From contig QCHZ01000002.1 in NCBI GenBank assembly GCA_003216955.1, positions 124,001-188,000 on the forward strand: a stretch of DNA of 64,000 nucleotides, read 5' to 3'. Origin of the DNA: Prochlorococcus sp. AG-402-I21 (GTDB lineage Bacteria; Cyanobacteriota; Cyanobacteriia; PCC-6307; Cyanobiaceae). The translations under genes were made by a program, and so were the position numbers. This document shows, piece by piece, positions 60,830 through 64,000 of the stretch. The notes beneath the pieces are model-generated. The model was not told the origin of the DNA, did no database searches, and saw nothing but the letters and a program-made list of their open reading frames with translations. Numbering within the stretch: position 1 is the stretch's first letter; each line of letters opens with the position of its first letter.

Positions 60830-61717
60830 GTGATCGCCTCAAAAAAATCGGAATTAAAAAAAACAAACTGGGAAATAGACTTTTATTCCCGCCCGATAAT
60901 TGATGAAAATGGAAAAAAAAGATGGGAATTACTAATTACATCTACTAATAATTTCAAAGATAAGAAAACTTTTAAATGGGAAAAAATATGTCCAGCATCA
61001 AATGTTAATTCTATTTGGTTAAAAGATGCATTAGAGGAGGCTATTGATGAAGCTTATTCTCAAGGTTGGGATAAACCCTTAGTTATTCGTTGTTGGCGAT
61101 CATCTATGAAAACAATGATTAAACGTGCAGCAGATCAAATTGGAATTGAACTTATTTCTAGCAGAAGAACATATTCATTGTTGGAGTGGCTTATTGATAG
61201 GGAAAGGAATTTTTATCCTCAGCAAAAAGGATATACAGGTGTTAATCTGGCTCCTCCATCAAGCCCAATTACAAACCAAGCAATACCATTACCAGAGGAA
61301 GTCAGAGGTGACTCTTGGAGCTTTGCTTCACTCTCCCTAAACACACTTAAAGAAGCTGATGAATGGGAAATTGAGTTTTCTAATTTAATTCCCATCAAAG
61401 ATTCAATAAATCAAAATGTTTCTATTCCAGGTATTAGGCTTTTTAGTTCACAAAGATCTTTAGCACTTGCCGCCTGGCTAGGTGGACTTGAACCTGCAAA
61501 GCTTTTAATAGAGGGGACTCAAATTATTTTAGAAGCAGGGCAAGCTGATAGATGGTTAGTTACAGATATTGAAGAGGATGCCAAAAAAGCTATTGAAAAT
61601 AATTTTCTAAATACGAAACTCAATGCCGATGGACTTCAATTCATTTCAGTTCAAAAAAGTCCTGAAGAAAATTCTCTAGATGGTTTTTGGATGCTAAAGG
61701 ATATTGGTGATATCTAA
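60830..61717 (+). CDS. Tab2/Atab2 family RNA-binding translation factor
   Basis: This 295-residue homologue of chloroplast TAB2 is needed for translation of psaB in algae and photosystem accumulation in plants. Conserved parts are WEIDFYSRPIIDENGKKRWELLI, the PLVIRCWRSSMKTMIKRAADQIGIELISSRRTYSLLEWL block, and C-terminal GLEPAKLLIEGTQIILEAGQADRWLVTDI. The start is GTG. It is paired with an S1-like RNA-binding protein upstream and probably assists photosystem I messenger translation. Confidence 0.9.
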   Translation: MIASKKSELKKTNWEIDFYSRPIIDENGKKRWELLITSTNNFKDKKTFKWEKICPASNVNSIWLKDALEEAIDEAYSQGWDKPLVIRCWRSSMKTMIKRAADQIGIELISSRRTYSLLEWLIDRERNFYPQQKGYTGVNLAPPSSPITNQAIPLPEEVRGDSWSFASLSLNTLKEADEWEIEFSNLIPIKDSINQNVSIPGIRLFSSQRSLALAAWLGGLEPAKLLIEGTQIILEAGQADRWLVTDIEEDAKKAIENNFLNTKLNADGLQFISVQKSPEENSLDGFWMLKDIGDI

Positions 61718-62554
61718 CAATTATCTTCAAACACAGAATATAACTAAATTTATCGGTCTAAAGAGAAACATAAAAAAATCAGATTACTAACTTATTACTA
61801 TCTTAAATTTTTTCAATCAGATCTATTAAGAGAAAATAATTTCAGACATGCATTTTCCACGAAAATACTAACAAAAGTGAGCCTATAGAATTGCAAAATC
61901 AACTAAAGTTATTTTATAATATTCATTATGCTTAGCAAATACATAGCAATAAAGTAATTCAAGTAAATAATAAATCAAATTCAAGACTTAAATTGCGAAT
62001 TCTTTAATAAAAAAAAGAGCAGTATCAAATCTTATGGATATAAACAGCAGATTGTATCCCCATACTAATTGCTGATATAAAGACAAAAAATATCGCAGCT
62101 TGTCATTCTGGATTATAAGTATTAAAAAGAAAATTATATCGAAGATATTAAAAAATCAGAAGGTATCGGATCTAAGAAAAATAATTTAATTTTTGTCATA
62201 AGGCCTTCTATTAAAGGAGATAAATATCAAATTGAGAAAAAAGATATTCAAGGTTTAAATCATTCAGCCCAAAGGAAAAAGTTTATACATAAAAGAAACC
62301 AAAGAAGAAATAAAACACTTATTCAAAAAAGATTCCAAACCTAATAAAATACTCATTGATATGAAAGCCAATATTATCTTACAATCTTTTAAAGAAGGTA
62401 TCAAACGACATCAAATCAATCTAAATAGAATTTGCACATACTAAAATCCAACCCTATTTAATTCTTACAGAAGAGATAAAAATAATTCAAGGCAATGGAG
62501 TTTCATATATACATAATCATAAATGAATAGAATTTTATAATTATTATAATTAAT
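61718..62554. other. 837-base gene-poor region with decayed coding remnants
   Basis: No intact gene on either strand. The first 400 bases are AT-rich with scattered stops in all frames. The second half holds two frame-shifted open segments (62126-62444, listed as a probable pseudogene). This is by far the largest non-coding stretch in the window. Confidence 0.7.
62126..62444 (+). pseudogene. Probable decayed gene, two frames
   Basis: Frame one is open from 62126 to a stop at 62342-62344 without an ATG and encodes a protein-like stretch (for example NNLIFVIRPSIKGDKYQIEK). A second frame is open from 62259 to 62444 and continues plausibly (LYIKETKEEIKHLFKK, then KILIDMKANIILQSFKEGI). Joining them around 62270 needs one frameshift. 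The composite loosely resembles the periplasmic part of ExbD/TolR proteins, which I treat only as a hypothesis. No start or promoter seen. Confidence 0.4.
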
Positions 62555-62902
62555 TTAGCATTTATTTCTTGCTAACCCTTCATTTATATATTCCTCTGTT
62601 ATGTCAATATTAGAATCAAAAGGAATAACTTTGGCAACCAGAACACCATCTACTGATCCTTTAGGTTTTAAATTTACTTTTGTATGCCTTGGTAATTTTT
62701 CCTTGAGCCACTTAATTGATTTTTCTTCCAAATCAGGGCTGATTTCTGTACATGCTAATTTCACTGTATAAGTACGATTATGATCTCCAATCAGCAAAAC
62801 TGACGAACTAGTTACTTGCAAAATTTCAGCTGCATCAACTACAGAATAAAAACAAAGAAAAGAAATAAATAATATTAAAATCTTTATAAAAAGTTTATTC
62901 AT
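62555..62902 (-). CDS. Exported staphylococcal-nuclease-fold protein, probably non-catalytic
   Basis: This 115-residue protein has a signal peptide (about 1-24, cleavage near VDA-AE). The rest follows the SNase OB-fold pattern: VLLIGDHNRTYTVKLACTEI, then LKEKLPRHTKVNLKPKGSVDGVLVAKV and a terminal EEYINEGLA motif. The Arg and Glu residues of the nuclease active site are not recognisable, so activity is doubtful. It follows ilvB by 15 bases on the same strand and may be co-transcribed. Confidence 0.68.
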   Translation of the reverse strand: MNKLFIKILILFISFLCFYSVVDAAEILQVTSSSVLLIGDHNRTYTVKLACTEISPDLEEKSIKWLKEKLPRHTKVNLKPKGSVDGVLVAKVIPFDSNIDITEEYINEGLARNKC

Positions 62903-62917
62903 AAAAAGCCTATTAGA

Positions 62918-64000
62918 TTATGACTTAATCTCAGGTATACCAACCATTTGAGCATTACTTTTCCCTGGTGGAACCATGGGGTAACAATTTTCACCTTTTC
63001 TTACATTTACGTTAACAATAACTGGTCCTTCATTCGCCAAGGCTCTCTGAAGTTCAGGGATTAGGTTGTCTCTTTCTGAAATTACAATTCCCTCAATCCC
63101 AAAAGCCTTAGATAGAGAGATAAAGTCCGGCTCCCCAATAGACATATTAGATGCAGAATAACGTTCATCATAAAAACTTTCTTGCCATTGCCTAACCATC
63201 CCTTGCCAATGATTATTGATGATAATTACTTTCAAATTCAAATTGTATTGAGCAATAGTTCCAAGCTCCTGAATATTCATAAGGATACTTGCATCACCCG
63301 CGATACAAATTACTTGCTCCCCAGGTAACGCAACTTTGACTCCCATTGCAGCGGGCATTCCAAAACCCATTGTTCCAAGTCCAGCACTACTAATCCATTG
63401 TCTTGGTCCATTCAACAAATATTGAGCTGCCCACATCTGATGTTGTCCAACATCAGTTGTAATATAGGCATCTTGCGCCAAGTCTCTTAACGCAATTAAT
63501 ACTTCCTGTGGATAAATTTCTCCTTCTTTAGGGGGAGTAATCAAAGGAAAATTATTTTTCCAATTTTTAATTTTTTCAAGCCAGTTAGATGTTTTTGGAT
63601 TTGTTTTTCTTTGATTACTGAGATCTAATAATTTCACAAGGCTAATTCCAACATCACCTAATACAGAAACTTCAACGGTTCTATTTTTATTTATTTCAGC
63701 CGGATCAATCTCAAAATGAATTACTTTTGCTTTAGGAGCAAAAGTATCTAATTTACCTGTAACTCTGTCATCAAATCTTGCTCCAATTGCAATCAACAAA
63801 TCACACTCAGTCACAGCAAAGTTGGCATAAGCTGTCCCATGCATGCCAAGCATCCCAACTGATAAAGGCTCACGTTCATCAAACGCACCTTTCCCCATCA
63901 AAGTTGTTGTTACGGGTATTTGATATCTAGTAGCAATTGCCGCCAGAGTTTCATGCGCCCCCGCAGAAATAACACCCCCGCCAACGTAAAGGAGTGGTTG
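62918..64000 (-). CDS. ilvB: Acetolactate synthase large subunit, C-terminal part (5' end outside window)
   Basis: The frame stays open to the window edge; about 360 residues are present of a usual 590-620. Marks are the FAD-domain segment VGGGVISAGAHE, the central domain (LIAIGARFDDRVTGKLD), and the thiamine-diphosphate motif GDASILMNIQELGTIAQYNLNLKVIIINN. This enzyme makes acetolactate and acetohydroxybutyrate for valine, leucine and isoleucine synthesis and needs the IlvN small subunit. The C-terminus (NAQMVGIPEIKS) is complete. Confidence 0.96.
   Translation of the reverse strand, partial: QPLLYVGGGVISAGAHETLAAIATRYQIPVTTTLMGKGAFDEREPLSVGMLGMHGTAYANFAVTECDLLIAIGARFDDRVTGKLDTFAPKAKVIHFEIDPAEINKNRTVEVSVLGDVGISLVKLLDLSNQRKTNPKTSNWLEKIKNWKNNFPLITPPKEGEIYPQEVLIALRDLAQDAYITTDVGQHQMWAAQYLLNGPRQWISSAGLGTMGFGMPAAMGVKVALPGEQVICIAGDASILMNIQELGTIAQYNLNLKVIIINNHWQGMVRQWQESFYDERYSASNMSIGEPDFISLSKAFGIEGIVISERDNLIPELQRALANEGPVIVNVNVRKGENCYPMVPPGKSNAQMVGIPEIKS

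Overview
The window is chromosomal DNA from a marine picocyanobacterium of the alpha-cyanobacterial lineage, almost certainly Prochlorococcus and probably a low-light-adapted clade. The reasons are AT-rich, densely packed genes; form IA Rubisco inside an alpha-carboxysome (cso) cluster; light-independent protochlorophyllide reductase (chlL/N/B) next to light-dependent por; plastocyanin, ycf51 and ndhL; the alkane genes ado and aar; and an intron-less tRNA-Leu(UAA). A csoS1E-like shell gene suggests a low-light clade, but the strain cannot be fixed by reading alone. I see no insertion sequence, prophage, CRISPR array or rRNA. One tRNA is present.

Layout. 1-7.2 kb: C-terminal part of an M3 oligopeptidase, then leftward lipase, folB, proA and a very large TamB-like gene. 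7.3-15.1 kb, rightward: ycf51, a helix-hairpin-helix protein, a small exported protein, a CocE-like hydrolase, glgB, hemE, an epimerase-like gene and petE with a clear terminator. 15.5-25 kb: clpB, a variant QueD-like gene, hisIE, an operon of a group 2 sigma factor, YkvA-like protein, small protein and c-type cytochrome, then leftward YciI, trpA, DUF3007, ndhL, tRNA-Leu and pyrC. 25-36 kb: Na+/Ca2+ exchanger, divergent gor and glutathione S-transferase, dnaA, two overlapping arsenosugar-type glycosyltransferases, a GNAT enzyme, an ABC exporter, hisG, gloB and ridA.

36-46 kb is the carbon-fixation island. Leftward from 44.2 kb run csoS1, rbcL, rbcS, csoS2, csoSCA, csoS4A, csoS4B, csoS1E and a pterin-dehydratase-like Rubisco assembly factor (acRAF). 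rdgB lies between csoS1 and the tandem-BMC shell gene csoS1D. Hairpins lie in three intergenic gaps of the operon, and two perfect dyads lie upstream of csoS1. 46.4-51.5 kb holds both protochlorophyllide reductases. 52-57.7 kb holds a lipoate-ligase-like gene, a site-2 protease, trpF, a short-chain dehydrogenase, accA and aar. ado follows at 57.8 kb, with its own terminator separating it from aar. 58.6-64 kb: creatininase-family gene, an S1-domain protein paired with a Tab2-like translation factor, an 837-base gene-poor stretch with a probable decayed gene, a nuclease-fold exported protein, and ilvB running off the right edge.

Most of the window is core metabolism. The observations most worth a second look are the csoS1E duplicate with its disordered basic arm, the Cys-less CsoS2 repeat, the operon hairpins and upstream dyads, the QueD-like enzyme with a replaced zinc ligand, the tRNA-Leu/ndhL junction, the 52-base overlap of the glycosyltransferase pair, and the decayed locus near 62.3 kb. 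I did not find a convincing wholly undescribed system.
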